From Sinorhizobium medicae (GTDB taxonomy: Bacteria > Pseudomonadota > Alphaproteobacteria > Rhizobiales > Rhizobiaceae): a stretch of 64,000 bases of DNA. The stretch is from positions 310,001 through 374,000 of the forward strand of contig NZ_VITA01000004.1 in the NCBI RefSeq assembly GCF_007827695.1, given 5' to 3'. Below the pieces are notes generated by a model, which worked only from the letters and a program-made list of their open reading frames with translations, did not search any database and had not been told where the DNA came from. The translations under genes and the position numbers were made by a program. Below are positions 18,174 through 28,442 of this stretch, in pieces; position 1 is the first letter of the stretch, and each line of letters begins with the position of its first letter.

Positions 18174-18223
18174 CCTTCTCCCCGCATGCGGGGAGAAGGA
18201 GAGGGTTAGAGTTAGGGTTAGGG
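18174..18223. repeat. RIME-like palindromic repeat with GGGTTA-type tail
   Basis: CCTTCTCCCCGCA (18174-18186) is followed at once by its exact reverse complement, a 26-base perfect palindrome, then by a GGGTTA/GAGTTA/GGGTTA/GGG tract (18203-18223). Palindromes built on CTTCTCCCC/GGGGAGAAG are characteristic of the dispersed rhizobial intergenic mosaic elements (RIME). It lies between the SDHAF4-like gene and acsA, which converge on it, so it may also act as a two-way 3' hairpin. Confidence 0.7.
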
Positions 18224-18253
18224 ACGAAGCGGAGCGCCCGTACCCAACTCACG

Positions 18254-20203
18254 TCAGGCGCGGTTCTGGCGATTGGCGATCAGGTCATCGACGACCGAGG
18301 GATCGGCCAGCGTCGAAGTGTCGCCAAGCGAACCGAAATCGTCCTCGGCGATCTTCCGAAGAATCCGGCGCATGATCTTGCCCGAACGCGTCTTGGGCAG
18401 GCCGGGCGCGAACTGGATCTTGTCCGGTGTCGCGATCGGTCCGATTTCCGAGCGTACGTGCTTGACGAGTGCCTGGCGCAGTTCGTCGTTGCCGACCTCG
18501 CCCGCCATCAGCGAGACATAGCAATAGATGCCCTGACCCTTGATCGAATGCGGATAGCCGACGACCGCGGCCTCGGAGACGAGCTGGTGCGAGACCAGCG
18601 CCGATTCAACCTCAGCCGTCCCTAGCCGGTGTCCCGAGACGTTGAGCACGTCATCGACGCGGCCGGTGATCCAGTAATAACCATCCTCGTCGCGGCGGCA
18701 GCCGTCTCCGGTGAAATACTTGCCCTTGTAGGTAGAAAAATACGTCTGGATAAAGCGTTCGTGATCGCCATAGACCGTCCGCATCTGACCGGGCCAGCTG
18801 TCGATGATGCAAAGGTTGCCGTCGGCCGCACCCTCGACGACATTGCCCTCGCCGTCGACGATCTGCGGCTGGACTCCGAAGAGCGGCCGCGTCGCGGAAC
18901 CCGGTTTGAGGTCCGTAGCGCCGGGCAGCGGCGTGATCAGAATGCCGCCGGTTTCCGTCTGCCACCAGGTATCGACGACTGGACAACGCTCGTCGCCGAC
19001 CACGTGATAGTACCATTCCCAGGCTTCCGGATTGATCGGCTCGCCGACGGTTCCGAGCAGGCGCAGCGACGAGCGCGAGGAGCGCTTGACGAAATCGTCG
19101 CCGGCGCCCATCAGCGACCGGATTGCCGTGGGTGCGGTATAGAAGATGTTGACCTTGTGCTTGTCCACGACTTCCCAGAACCGTCCCGCATCCGGAAAGT
19201 TCGGCACGCCCTCGAACATCAGGGTCGTCGCCGCATTGGCGAGCGGACCATAGACGATATAGGAGTGGCCGGTGACCCAGCCGACATCGGCCGTGCACCA
19301 GTAGATGTCGCCGTCCTGGTAGTCGAACACGTATTGATGCGTCATCGAGGCATAGACCAGATAGCCGCCGGTCGTATGCAGCACGCCCTTCGGCTTTCCG
19401 GTGGATCCCGAGGTATAGAGAATGAAGAGCGGGTCCTCGGCATTCATCCTTTCCGGGGGGCAATGCGGCTCCACTGCCGCAGTCTCCTGGTGGTACCAGA
19501 GATCGCGCTCCGGGGCCCATCCGACCTTGCCGCCGGTGCGGCGCACGACCAGAACCTTGCCGACCGTGACATTCTGCTTGGCGGCGATCCCCACGGCCGT
19601 ATCGGTGTTCTCCTTCAGCGCCACGGGCTTGCCGCCACGCACGCCCTCGTCGCAGGTGATCACGAAGGTCGACTCGCAATCGACGATCCGGCCCGCCAGG
19701 GCCTCAGGCGAAAAGCCGCCGAATACGACCGAATGGACGGCGCCGATGCGGGTGCAGGCAAGCATGGCATAGGCCGCTTCGGGGATCATCGGCATGTATA
19801 TTGTAACGCGGTCGCCCTTCTTGACGCCATGCTTTTTCAAGACGTTGGCAAGACGGCAAACCGTGTCGTAGAGCTCATTATAAGTGATCTTCTTGTCGAG
19901 ATAGGGATTGTCTCCCTCCCAGATGATCGCCGTCTTGTCGCCATGCGCTTTCAGGTGGCGATCGATGCAGTTGTAGGAGACGTTAGTCAGCCCGTCTTCG
20001 AACCACTTGATCGAGACATCGCCCTCGAAGGTCGTATTCTTGACCTTGGTATAGGGCTCGAACCAATCGATTCGCTTGCCATGCTCGCCCCAGAACGTCT
20101 CCGGATCGGCAACGCTCTCCTGGTACCATTTCAGATAGGTCTCATTGTCGAGCAGCGTACGGTTCTTGGCCGCTTCCAGGACCGGGTAGGTCTTGACGTC
20201 CAT
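18254..20203 (-). CDS. acsA: Acetyl-CoA synthetase
   Basis: Activates acetate to acetyl-CoA via acetyl-AMP. 649 residues, the normal length. Adenylation motifs are intact: P-loop [48 protein letters not shown] and the C-terminal [14 protein letters not shown], whose lysine is the usual acetylation target of this family. ATG 20203 ([14 protein letters not shown]) follows GGGAGG; the upstream in-frame extension is not conserved-looking. It is divergent from trcR. Confidence 0.95.
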   Translation of the reverse strand: MDVKTYPVLEAAKNRTLLDNETYLKWYQESVADPETFWGEHGKRIDWFEPYTKVKNTTFEGDVSIKWFEDGLTNVSYNCIDRHLKAHGDKTAIIWEGDNPYLDKKITYNELYDTVCRLANVLKKHGVKKGDRVTIYMPMIPEAAYAMLACTRIGAVHSVVFGGFSPEALAGRIVDCESTFVITCDEGVRGGKPVALKENTDTAVGIAAKQNVTVGKVLVVRRTGGKVGWAPERDLWYHQETAAVEPHCPPERMNAEDPLFILYTSGSTGKPKGVLHTTGGYLVYASMTHQYVFDYQDGDIYWCTADVGWVTGHSYIVYGPLANAATTLMFEGVPNFPDAGRFWEVVDKHKVNIFYTAPTAIRSLMGAGDDFVKRSSRSSLRLLGTVGEPINPEAWEWYYHVVGDERCPVVDTWWQTETGGILITPLPGATDLKPGSATRPLFGVQPQIVDGEGNVVEGAADGNLCIIDSWPGQMRTVYGDHERFIQTYFSTYKGKYFTGDGCRRDEDGYYWITGRVDDVLNVSGHRLGTAEVESALVSHQLVSEAAVVGYPHSIKGQGIYCYVSLMAGEVGNDELRQALVKHVRSEIGPIATPDKIQFAPGLPKTRSGKIMRRILRKIAEDDFGSLGDTSTLADPSVVDDLIANRQNRA

Positions 20204-20476
20204 ATTTTCCTCCCTGCGTATTTCTGATCTGATCATGAGCGGAATGCACCAGAAACCGCGCGCAGTTTCCTCGTCCCGCTCCGGCCCGGCTCCCACCGTT
20301 CCTTTGCGACAATTCATAAGCAGGTCGCTTCCGGTCCGCAATTAGACAAAAGCACATTTGAAAGTGAAGAATTGCAATTTCGAGACAAGAACGGTATAGA
20401 ACCGCCAATTCCCGGAAATCAGTGGTAGACTCCACGGCCCGCGACGCCGGCGCGGACGGACAAAAGGACTATATCC

Positions 20477-21175
20477 ATGGCTCAGCAACTGCTTATGCCC
20501 AAGGCAACAGCCGTCTGGCTGGTTGACAACACCGCACTCTCGTTCGACCAGATCGCGCAGTTCTGCAAACTGCACCCGCTCGAGGTCAAGGCGATTGCCG
20601 ACGGTGAATCGGCGCAGGGCATCAAGGGGCTCGATCCAATCGCAACTGGGCAGCTTTCGCGCGACGAGATCGCCCGCGGCGAGGCGAACTCCAATCACAA
20701 GCTCAAGCTTTCGGAGCCAAAGGTCCGCGTCCCGGACTCCAAGCGCAAGGGTCCGCGCTACACGCCGGTCTCAAAGCGCCAGGACCGCCCGAATGCCATC
20801 CTGTGGCTGGTTCGCAACCATCCAGAACTCAAGGATGCACAGATCTCGCGTCTGGTCGGAACGACGAAGGCGACAATCGAGCAGATTCGCGAGCGTACCC
20901 ACTGGAACTCCGCCAACCTGACGCCGATGGACCCGGTGACGCTTGGCCTCTGCTCGCAGATCGACCTGGATCTCGAGGTCGAACGCGCTGCCAAGGGCCG
21001 CCCGCTTCCCTCGGCAGCCGAAACCGGCGCAACGCTCGAATCCGCACAGGAGACCGAAAAGCTCAGCTTCGGACAGGAGCGCGAAGAGGAGAAGGAAATC
21101 GACGCCGATGCCGTCTTCGCCAAGCTCAAGTCGCTGAAGTCGGACCGCAAGGACGACGAGGACGACGACTATTGA
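20477..21175 (+). CDS. trcR: Cell-cycle transcriptional regulator TrcR (DUF1013 family)
   Basis: 232 residues of a family confined to Alphaproteobacteria and annotated as TrcR. The N-terminus (MAQQLLMPKATAVWLVDNTALSF) carries a helix-turn-helix-like segment, DQIAQFCKLHPLEVKAI, and a second one occurs around residues 108-135 (DAQISRLVGTTKATIEQI). The C-terminus is acidic and charged (KDDEDDDY). ATG 20477 follows an AGGA-containing stretch. A strong terminator follows. Its presence beside the origin and parS region suits a cell-cycle role, but target genes cannot be read from this window. Confidence 0.85.
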   Translation: MAQQLLMPKATAVWLVDNTALSFDQIAQFCKLHPLEVKAIADGESAQGIKGLDPIATGQLSRDEIARGEANSNHKLKLSEPKVRVPDSKRKGPRYTPVSKRQDRPNAILWLVRNHPELKDAQISRLVGTTKATIEQIRERTHWNSANLTPMDPVTLGLCSQIDLDLEVERAAKGRPLPSAAETGATLESAQETEKLSFGQEREEEKEIDADAVFAKLKSLKSDRKDDEDDDY

Positions 21176-21202
21176 TCGATTCGTCGGCGATGACGATTAA
21201 AG

Positions 21203-21230
21203 AACCCGGATCGCAGGAGCCGGGTTTTTT
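21203..21230 (+). terminator. Rho-independent terminator of trcR
   Basis: Arms AACCCGG (21203-21209) and CCGGGTT (21220-21226) with a 10-base loop, then an unbroken run of six T (21225-21230). It lies 27 bases past the trcR stop. Confidence 0.85.
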
Positions 21231-21265
21231 GTTGGCCTTCATCCACTTTAAACATCAATCCCCTT

Positions 21266-23173
21266 TTAAACACCAATCCCCTTCGCCCGCAGCACATCGG
21301 CTATTTCTTCCAGAATTGCTGGATCGTCGATCGTCGCCGGCATTTTCCAGGGTTGGCGATCAATGATCTTCTGGATCGTGGAGCGCAGGATCTTGCCGGA
21401 CCGCGTCTTGGGGAGGCGCTTGACGCAAACCGCGGTCCTGAAGGCGGCTACCGGCCCGATGCGCTCGCGCACGAGAGCGATGACCTCCTTCTCTATTTCC
21501 GCTGTTTCACGGGAAACATTGGCGTTGACGACGAGGAAGCCTGCCGGAACCTGCCCTTTGAGGGAGTCAGCAATACCGATCACGGCACACTCCGCGACAT
21601 CCGGATGGCTGGCGCAGACCTCTTCCATGGCGCCCGTCGACAGCCGATGTCCCGCCACATTGATGATGTCGTCGGTCCGCGCCATGATGAAGATGTAGCC
21701 GTCGTCGTCGACATAGCCGGCATCGGCCGTCTTGTAGAAGCCGGGATATTCTTCGAGATAGGCTGCATGAAAGCGGCGATCGGCATTCCAGAGCGTCGGC
21801 AGGCAGCCGGGCGGCAACGGCAGCTTGATCACGACATTGCCGAGCGTGCCGGATCCTACCGGATGGCCCGCGTCATCCACGACCTGTACGTCATAACCCG
21901 GAAGGGGAACCGCCGGCGAACCGTATTTCACCGGCAGGAGGCCAAGACCCAGCGGATTGCCGGCGACGGGCCAGCCTGTTTCCGTCTGCCACCAATGATC
22001 GATGACCGGGACCTTCAGCGCCCGTTCCGCCCAGCGGATCGTGTCCGGGTCGGCCCGCTCGCCCGCGAGGTAGAGCGCCCGAAATTTCGATAGGTCGTAT
22101 CGCTGCACGTGATTTGCTTCCGGATCCTCCTTGCGGATCGCACGCAGTGCCGTCGGCGCGGTGAACGTGACGGCGACGCCGTGTTCGGAAATGACGCGCC
22201 AATAGGTTCCGGGGTCGGGTGTGCCGACCGGCTTTCCTTCGAAGAGGATCGATGTGGATCCGTTGAGGAGCGGACCATAGACGATATAGGAGTGGCCGAC
22301 GACCCAGCCGATATCGGAAGCGGCCCAGAACACCTCGCCGGCATTCACGCCGAAAAAATGCTCCATCGACCATCTGAGCGCGACCATATGCCCGCCATTG
22401 TCACGCACAACGCCTTTCGGCTGTCCGGTCGTTCCGGAAGTATAGAGCACATAGAGCGGATCCGTCGAGGCGACGGAGGCGCAAGGTGCCTCCTCGCCTT
22501 TATCCTTGGCCTCCGCAAGCGCCTCGGCGAAGTCGATGTCGCGATCTTGAACCATGGCGGCATCGAGCATGCCGCGCTGGTAGATCAGGCAATGGGCGGG
22601 CTTGTGGGTTGCCGTTTCAATCGCCTGGTCGAGCAGAGGCTTGTAGGCCACGGTCCGCCCGGGCTCGAGCCCGCAGCTTGCGGAGACGACGAGTTTCGCC
22701 TGGCAGTCATCGATGCGGACGGCCAGCTCATTGGCGGCAAAACCGCCGAAAACGACGGAATGCACCGCGCCGATCCGCGCTGCCGCGAGCATGGCGATAG
22801 CGGCCTGCGGGATCATCGGCATGTAGATGATGATGCGATCGCCTTTGACTACGCCGAGCTCGTGGTAGATTGCAGCCATTGCCTTCACATCGGCTAGCAG
22901 GTCCGCATAGGAGATCTTCTCGGTCACGCCGGTGACGGGACTGTCATATATGAGGGCCGGTTGCTCGCCACGGCCAGCCTCGACATGCCGGTCTAGGCAA
23001 TTGTGACAGGTGTTGGTCATGCCGTCCGGAAACCAGTGGCCATAGGTGCCGCCCTCCGGGTCGAAAACGCGCTCCGGCTGCTTGATCCAGTCGATCGCCG
23101 ATGCGGCATCTGCCCAGAATCCCTGCGGATCAGCTTTCCACGCGGCGTACACTTCGCGATAGCGGCTCGCCAT
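21266..23173 (-). CDS. prpE: Propionate-CoA ligase (propionyl-CoA synthetase)
   Basis: An AMP-forming acyl-CoA synthetase of the PrpE/ACSS3 group, related to acsA but distinct: it opens MASRYREVYAAWKADPQGFW. Motifs are TSGTTGQPKGVVRDNGGH, DHWWQTETGWP and KTRSGKILRSTIQK. 635 residues. It would feed propionate into methylmalonyl-CoA metabolism. ATG 23173 follows GGAACGGG. The coding sequence contains a parS-like site, encoding NVSRETAE near residue 552. Acetoacetate or another short acid cannot be excluded as substrate. Confidence 0.85.
   Translation of the reverse strand: MASRYREVYAAWKADPQGFWADAASAIDWIKQPERVFDPEGGTYGHWFPDGMTNTCHNCLDRHVEAGRGEQPALIYDSPVTGVTEKISYADLLADVKAMAAIYHELGVVKGDRIIIYMPMIPQAAIAMLAAARIGAVHSVVFGGFAANELAVRIDDCQAKLVVSASCGLEPGRTVAYKPLLDQAIETATHKPAHCLIYQRGMLDAAMVQDRDIDFAEALAEAKDKGEEAPCASVASTDPLYVLYTSGTTGQPKGVVRDNGGHMVALRWSMEHFFGVNAGEVFWAASDIGWVVGHSYIVYGPLLNGSTSILFEGKPVGTPDPGTYWRVISEHGVAVTFTAPTALRAIRKEDPEANHVQRYDLSKFRALYLAGERADPDTIRWAERALKVPVIDHWWQTETGWPVAGNPLGLGLLPVKYGSPAVPLPGYDVQVVDDAGHPVGSGTLGNVVIKLPLPPGCLPTLWNADRRFHAAYLEEYPGFYKTADAGYVDDDGYIFIMARTDDIINVAGHRLSTGAMEEVCASHPDVAECAVIGIADSLKGQVPAGFLVVNANVSRETAEIEKEVIALVRERIGPVAAFRTAVCVKRLPKTRSGKILRSTIQKIIDRQPWKMPATIDDPAILEEIADVLRAKGIGV
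21503..21518. other. parS-like site 3 (one core mismatch), inside prpE
   Basis: TGTTTCACGGGAAACA differs from the parS consensus only at position 10 (T to G), and has both outer T/A bases that most other sites here lack. It is read on the prpE strand as Val-Ser-Arg-Glu-Thr. The broken CACGTG core may weaken ParB binding. Confidence 0.5.
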
Positions 23174-23285
23174 ATCCCGTTCCTCCCACTCGCTCTTCCG
23201 GACAAAATTCCCGGCTCCTCCGCCTCGAAAGATAGGCGAACGGACGTAAACGGGAACCCCGACGAAAGGGTGAGGGGACAGGAGC

Positions 23286-23945
23286 TCAGCGCGCTCCGAA
23301 AATGGCGGAACCGACCCGCACGCTGGTAGCGCCGAAGGCGATCGCAGTCTCGAAATCACCGGACATGCCCATGGAGAGCCTGGAAAGGCCGCACTGGGAG
23401 GCGAGCTTTGCGAGCAGCGCAAAATGTGGCCCCGGGTTTTCGTCGAGCGGTGGAATGCACATGAGCCCTTCGATATCGAGGCCCAGTTCCTCGCGGCAGA
23501 AGGTGACGAAGGCACCGGTGCCTTCAGGGGCGATACCCGCTTTTTGCGGCTCAAGTCCGGTGTTCACCTGAACATAGAGGCGGATCTCCCGTTCCTGGCG
23601 CTTCATTTCGGCGGCGAGGGCGCGGGCGATCTTTTCCCGATCCACGGTCTCGATGACGTCGAAAAGCGCGACGGCATCGGCAGCCTTGTTGGATTGCAGC
23701 GGGCCGATCAGGTGCAGCTCGATGTCCGGCGTCCGGCCCTTCAGCGCCGGCCATTTCGATTGCGCCTCCTGCACACGATTCTCGCCGAACACGCGCTGCC
23801 CGGCGTCGATCACCGGGCCTATCGAGTCTGCGTCGAAGGTTTTGGAAACGGCGACCAGGCTGACGGCATTCTCCGATCGGTTTGCCGATTTCTCGCTCTT
23901 GCGAATCCGGCTCAGGACATCGTTCAACCGCTCTTCGACTTCCAT
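23286..23945 (-). CDS. YggS-type pyridoxal-phosphate homeostasis protein
   Basis: A single-domain, fold-III PLP protein of 219 residues that binds PLP and affects amino-acid and B6 balance, with no known catalytic activity. The PLP lysine is K35 in LVAVSKTF, followed by the family block RVFGENRVQEA. The C-terminus has LSMGMSGDFETAIAFGATSVRVG, whose MGMSxD part binds the phosphate. Start at ATG 23945. It is divergent from leuS, whose upstream region it shares. Confidence 0.93.
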   Translation of the reverse strand: MEVEERLNDVLSRIRKSEKSANRSENAVSLVAVSKTFDADSIGPVIDAGQRVFGENRVQEAQSKWPALKGRTPDIELHLIGPLQSNKAADAVALFDVIETVDREKIARALAAEMKRQEREIRLYVQVNTGLEPQKAGIAPEGTGAFVTFCREELGLDIEGLMCIPPLDENPGPHFALLAKLASQCGLSRLSMGMSGDFETAIAFGATSVRVGSAIFGAR

Positions 23946-24201
23946 CGCTATTCTCCTATGCAGATCGTCTCGACATCGTCGCCTTGCGGCTTATTGAATC
24001 TCGCGCTGCTTGCCAAGTCCGTGGGCAAGCGGAGCGGCTTGCCGGTTGGCCTTCGGCATCGTTCCGACTCCCGATCGGTTGCAGTTTAAGGCTGCGTGAG
24101 CCCTCAAAACTTGACGCTTGAGGCATTTCGTGGTGAAGGTCACCCAGCTATCACGCGCGGGCGCTCGCGCCCCGCAGAATTTCCGGAACATCGACAAAGA
24201 C

Positions 24202-26832
24202 ATGGCTACCGAACGATACAATCCGCGCGATGCCGAACCGCGCTGGCAGCAGCAATGGGAAGCGGGCAAGATCTTCGAGACGAAGAACGACGATCCGCGC
24301 GAGAAATATTACGTGCTGGAAATGTTCCCCTATCCGTCCGGACGGATTCACATGGGACATGTGCGCAATTACACGATGGGGGACGTGGTCGCCCGTTACA
24401 AGCGGGCGCGCGGCTTCAACGTACTCCACCCGATGGGCTGGGACGCTTTCGGCATGCCGGCGGAAAACGCCGCGATGGAGCGCGGCGTCCATCCGGCGAG
24501 CTGGACGTACCAGAACATCGCCTCGATGAAGGCGCAGCTCAAGGTCATGGGGCTTTCGCTCGACTGGAGCCGCGAATTCGCGACTTGCGATCCGGAATAT
24601 TATCAGCGTCAGCAGCACCTCTTCCTCGATTTCCTGGAAAAGGGGCTGGTCTACCGCAAGCAGTCGAAGGTCAACTGGGACCCGGTCGACAACACCGTGC
24701 TTGCCAACGAGCAGGTGATCGACGGCCGCGGATGGCGCTCCGGCGCGCTCGTCGAACAGCGCGAGCTGACGCAATGGTTCTTCCGCATCACCGACTTCAG
24801 CCAGGATCTGCTCGACTCGCTCGATACGCTCGACGAGTGGCCGGAGAAGGTCCGGCTGATGCAGAAAAACTGGATCGGCCGCTCGGAAGGACTTTCGGTC
24901 CGGTGGGAGCTCGATCCGGCGACGGTTCCCGGCGAGGAGAAGGAGCTGACGGTCTATACGACACGGCCCGACACTCTCTTCGGCGCCTCCTTCCTGGCGA
25001 TCTCCGCCGATCATCCGCTTGCCAGGGATGCTGCCGCGAAGAGCGCCGAGATCGAGGCATTCTGTGAGGAATGCCGTCGCGCCGGCACGTCGCTTGCCGC
25101 GCTCGAGACAGCGGAGAAGATGGGCATAGACACCGGAATTCGCGCGAGACATCCCTTCGATCCGGACTGGGAGCTCCCGGTCTACGTCGCCAATTTCGTG
25201 CTGATGGACTACGGCACGGGCGCCATCTTCGGCTGCCCTTCGGGCGATCAGCGCGACCTCGACTTCGCCCGCAAATACGGTCTCCCGGTCGTTCCGGTCG
25301 TCATGCCGAAGGACGCTGATCCTCAGACCTTCACCATCGGCGACGAAGCTTATGTCGGCGACGGCGTGATGATCAATTCCCGCTTCCTTGACGGGCTTTC
25401 GACGGAAGAAGCGTTCGAGACCATCGCTACCAGGCTCGAAAAGGATCTGCTGAACGGTACGCCCCGCGCGGAACGCAAAGTCAATTTCCGGCTGCGCGAC
25501 TGGGGCATTTCCCGCCAGCGTTACTGGGGCTGCCCGATCCCGGTTATCCACTGCGACGACTGCGGGGTCGTGCCCGTTCCCAAGACGGACCTGCCGGTGA
25601 CGCTGCCGCCGGACGTGACCTTCGACAAGCCCGGCAATCCGCTCGACCGCCATCCGACCTGGCGGCACGTCGCCTGCCCCCAATGCGGCAAGGATGCCCG
25701 CCGGGAGACGGACACGATGGACACTTTCGTGGATTCCTCCTGGTATTTTACCCGCTTCACGGCGCCTTGGGAGGATGGTCCGACCGACCCGAAGGCTGCC
25801 AATCACTGGCTGCCCGTCGACCAGTATATCGGCGGAATAGAGCACGCGATTCTCCACCTGCTCTATTCGCGCTTTTTCACGCGCGCGATGAAGGCGACCG
25901 GACATGTGGCGCTGGATGAGCCCTTCAAGGGCCTGTTCACGCAGGGGATGGTCGTTCACGAAACCTACAGCCGCGGCGAGGGCGCTCAGCGGGAATGGAT
26001 TACGCCCGCCGAGATCCGCATCGAGGAAGCCGACGGCCAACGGCGCGCGGTCCACATTGAGACCAGCGAGGAGATCGCCATCGGCTCGATCGAGAAGATG
26101 TCGAAGTCGAAGAAGAACGTGGTCGACCCGGACGATATCATCGCCTCCTACGGCGCCGACACCGCCCGCTTCTTCGTGCTCTCCGATTCGCCGCCGGATC
26201 GCGACGTCATCTGGTCGGAGGCCGGGGTGGAAGGCGCCCATCGTTTCGTGCAACGCGTCTGGCGCCTGCTGAGCGAGGCCGCAGAGGGGCTGAGCGCCGC
26301 CGAGGCCGCGCCGGCAAGGGAAGGCGAGGGACTCGCTGTCTCCCAGGCGGCGCACCGCACGCTCAAGGCAGTAGAGGCCGACTATGACAAGCTCGCCTTC
26401 AATAAGGCGGTAGCGCGCATCTATGAGCTTGTGAACACATTGGCCGCACCGTTGGCACAGATTGCCGCCGGCAAGGCGGACCAGGCGCTCACAGCCGCCG
26501 TCAAAGACGCCGCCGGGATCCTGATCAGCCTGATCGCGCCGATGATGCCGCATCTTGCAGAGGAATGCTGGAGGGCGATCGGCGGCAAGGGCCTCATCGC
26601 CGAGAGGCCTTGGCCGAAGTTCGATGCGACGCTCGTCGTGGAGAACGAGATCACACTGCCGGTCCAGATCAATGGCAAGAAGCGCGCCGATTTGACAATC
26701 GCTCGCGACGCAGACCAGAGTGCGATCGAAAGTGCCGTGCTTGCGTTGGACGTCGTGAAAACTGCCCTCAACGGAAGCAATCCGAAGAAGATCATCGTTG
26801 TGCCTCAGAGGATCGTCAATGTCGTTGTCTGA
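24202..26832 (+). CDS. leuS: Leucyl-tRNA synthetase
   Basis: Charges tRNA-Leu; class Ia enzyme of 876 residues. HIGH motif is HMGH (in [15 protein letters not shown]), KMSKS is at about residue 632, and the CP1 editing domain lies between them ([12 protein letters not shown], near residue 255). ATG 24202 ([12 protein letters not shown]) is chosen because the in-frame extension from 24118 is unlike the family. A GC-rich hairpin (GGGCGC/GCGCCC, 24159-24172) lies in the leader. It is first gene of leuS-lptE-holA; its 3' end overlaps lptE by 14 bases. Confidence 0.96.
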   Translation: MATERYNPRDAEPRWQQQWEAGKIFETKNDDPREKYYVLEMFPYPSGRIHMGHVRNYTMGDVVARYKRARGFNVLHPMGWDAFGMPAENAAMERGVHPASWTYQNIASMKAQLKVMGLSLDWSREFATCDPEYYQRQQHLFLDFLEKGLVYRKQSKVNWDPVDNTVLANEQVIDGRGWRSGALVEQRELTQWFFRITDFSQDLLDSLDTLDEWPEKVRLMQKNWIGRSEGLSVRWELDPATVPGEEKELTVYTTRPDTLFGASFLAISADHPLARDAAAKSAEIEAFCEECRRAGTSLAALETAEKMGIDTGIRARHPFDPDWELPVYVANFVLMDYGTGAIFGCPSGDQRDLDFARKYGLPVVPVVMPKDADPQTFTIGDEAYVGDGVMINSRFLDGLSTEEAFETIATRLEKDLLNGTPRAERKVNFRLRDWGISRQRYWGCPIPVIHCDDCGVVPVPKTDLPVTLPPDVTFDKPGNPLDRHPTWRHVACPQCGKDARRETDTMDTFVDSSWYFTRFTAPWEDGPTDPKAANHWLPVDQYIGGIEHAILHLLYSRFFTRAMKATGHVALDEPFKGLFTQGMVVHETYSRGEGAQREWITPAEIRIEEADGQRRAVHIETSEEIAIGSIEKMSKSKKNVVDPDDIIASYGADTARFFVLSDSPPDRDVIWSEAGVEGAHRFVQRVWRLLSEAAEGLSAAEAAPAREGEGLAVSQAAHRTLKAVEADYDKLAFNKAVARIYELVNTLAAPLAQIAAGKADQALTAAVKDAAGILISLIAPMMPHLAEECWRAIGGKGLIAERPWPKFDATLVVENEITLPVQINGKKRADLTIARDADQSAIESAVLALDVVKTALNGSNPKKIIVVPQRIVNVVV

Positions 26833-27364
26833 TTTAGCTGGCTTTCGTCGTCGGTCGCTGAGCTTTGTAGCCGGCGCATTGTCGCTCGCCGCTATCGGTG
26901 GCTGCCAGGTCAGGCCGCTTTATTCCGACGGTCCGACCGGCTCGGCTTCGACGGCGCTCGCCGCAATCGAAATTTCGGATGCCAACGACCGCGTCGAGCA
27001 AGAGGTCCGGAACGCTCTCGTCTTTCTAACCTCGCGTGGACAGGGCGAGCCGGTCAATCCGCAATACCATCTCGCGCTCAGCGTCTCGCACCGGACTATG
27101 GGCGTGCTGTACGAGAGCACGGATAACGACGATGACGACGACGATGCCGGAGCGGGCCGCGTCGTCGTAAAAGCCGATTACAATCTGACGAGAACAGCCA
27201 CCGGCGAGACGGTGAAGGCGGGCAACCGCGCGGCCGTAGCGCTGGTCGACTTCCCCCAGCAGGAATTCGCCAAGATTCGCGCCATCCGCGATGGCGAGAA
27301 TCGCGCCGCGAAGGAACTGGCGGAGATTATCGGCGCCGATCTCGCAGCCGCCCTCGGCCGCTGA
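26819..27364 (+). CDS. lptE: LPS-assembly lipoprotein LptE
   Basis: Outer-membrane lipoprotein that plugs the LptD barrel during lipopolysaccharide export. 181 residues; signal peptide with lipobox LAAIGGC, cysteine at residue 29, then QVRPLYSD. The body matches the alphaproteobacterial LptE type in layout ([10 protein letters not shown]...[12 protein letters not shown]). It contains a run of six aspartates near residue 105 ([11 protein letters not shown]). It overlaps the end of leuS and is followed 12 bases later by holA, the usual neighbour. Confidence 0.85.
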   Translation: MSLSDLAGFRRRSLSFVAGALSLAAIGGCQVRPLYSDGPTGSASTALAAIEISDANDRVEQEVRNALVFLTSRGQGEPVNPQYHLALSVSHRTMGVLYESTDNDDDDDDAGAGRVVVKADYNLTRTATGETVKAGNRAAVALVDFPQQEFAKIRAIRDGENRAAKELAEIIGADLAAALGR

Positions 27365-27376
27365 TCCGAACGTCAG

Positions 27377-28408
27377 ATGAGCGAAATAAAGTCGCACGAG
27401 TTCGACAACTTTCTGCAGCGATCTGCGGCGGGCTACCGGCTTTTCCTGCTCTACGGTCCGGACCGAGGACTTGTGTCCGAACGCGCAACAGCGCTCGCCG
27501 AAACTTTCGGGATCCCTCTCGACGATCCTTTTGCCGTCGTCAAAATGGATGCCACGGGATTGCAGGGTGCCGGAAGCCTCCTTGACGAAGTGAATGCAAT
27601 CGGCCTCTTCGGCGGCGAGAAACTGGTGTGGATGCGTGGCGCCTCCACGGAGAAGGCGCTCATCGACGCCCTGCAGTTTCTCGCGTCAGATCCCTCTGTC
27701 GGCGCCCGTCTCATCGTCGAAGCGGGAGATCTGAAGAAGGGAGCGGCGCTGAGGAAGGTTGGCGAGTCTTCCCGTTCCGTCGCCTCAATCGCCTGCTACA
27801 GCGACGACGCCCGTGGCCTGCAAGCCCTTATAGACAAAGAACTTTCCGATGCGGGCCTGCGCATCAGCCCGGCCGGGCGCGAGCGCCTCATGGACGCGCT
27901 CGGCGGCGACCGGATGGCCTCGCGCAACGAGCTTCGCAAGCTAGCTCTCTATTGTCTCGGCAAGGATATGGTCGACGAGGTCGACGTCCTTGGGATCGTG
28001 GGCGACGCCAGCGCCATCTCGGTGGACGATGCGGTCGATGCGGTGCTGAAGGGCGATCCTGACGCGCTGTTGCATGCTATGAAGAAAATAACCACGTCCA
28101 AGACGCCGCCGTTTCTCGTGCTTCAGGCTTGTCTCAGGCAGTTCCAGCAGCTCGACGTCATGCGCGCCGAAATGGATGCGAACCGCCAGCCTCCGGCCCA
28201 GGTGGTCGCGACCCTCGGGCGCGGCCTGCATTTCCGCCGCAAGCCGGTGGTCGAGGCGGCGTTGAAGCACTGGACCGCACCGGCGATCCGGCGCGAATTG
28301 AGCCGCCTGCAATCAACGATCTACCAAAGCCGCAGCCGCCAGAGCCTCGAGGAGAGCCTTGTGATACAGAATTTGCTGGCGATTACGATCCAGTCGGCTC
28401 GGCGCTGA
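27377..28408 (+). CDS. holA: DNA polymerase III subunit delta
   Basis: A subunit of the clamp loader that opens the beta sliding clamp. 343 residues, AAA+-like fold: N-terminal YRLFLLYGPDRGLVSERA in the degenerate P-loop position, and VWMRGAST near residue 84 in the central domain. The C-terminal collar domain ends LVIQNLLAITIQSARR. It is translationally close to lptE and convergent with parB. Confidence 0.92.
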   Translation: MSEIKSHEFDNFLQRSAAGYRLFLLYGPDRGLVSERATALAETFGIPLDDPFAVVKMDATGLQGAGSLLDEVNAIGLFGGEKLVWMRGASTEKALIDALQFLASDPSVGARLIVEAGDLKKGAALRKVGESSRSVASIACYSDDARGLQALIDKELSDAGLRISPAGRERLMDALGGDRMASRNELRKLALYCLGKDMVDEVDVLGIVGDASAISVDDAVDAVLKGDPDALLHAMKKITTSKTPPFLVLQACLRQFQQLDVMRAEMDANRQPPAQVVATLGRGLHFRRKPVVEAALKHWTAPAIRRELSRLQSTIYQSRSRQSLEESLVIQNLLAITIQSARR

Positions 28409-28442
28409 GTTCCGGGACCCACCAACGCCGCCGCGCCACGCT

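Noticed and set aside
18203-18223. GGGTTA repeats like telomere sequence
   Set aside because: Only three imperfect units, attached to a RIME-like palindrome inside a circular-type chromosome context.
24118-24201. Leader peptide or longer N-terminus for leuS
   Set aside because: The added 28 residues are unlike the family, and contain no leucine-rich attenuator run.
24151-26553. Open frame of about 800 codons antisense to leuS
   Set aside because: High-GC third-position bias gives long antisense frames. No domain or ribosome binding site is visible, and leuS explains the sequence fully.
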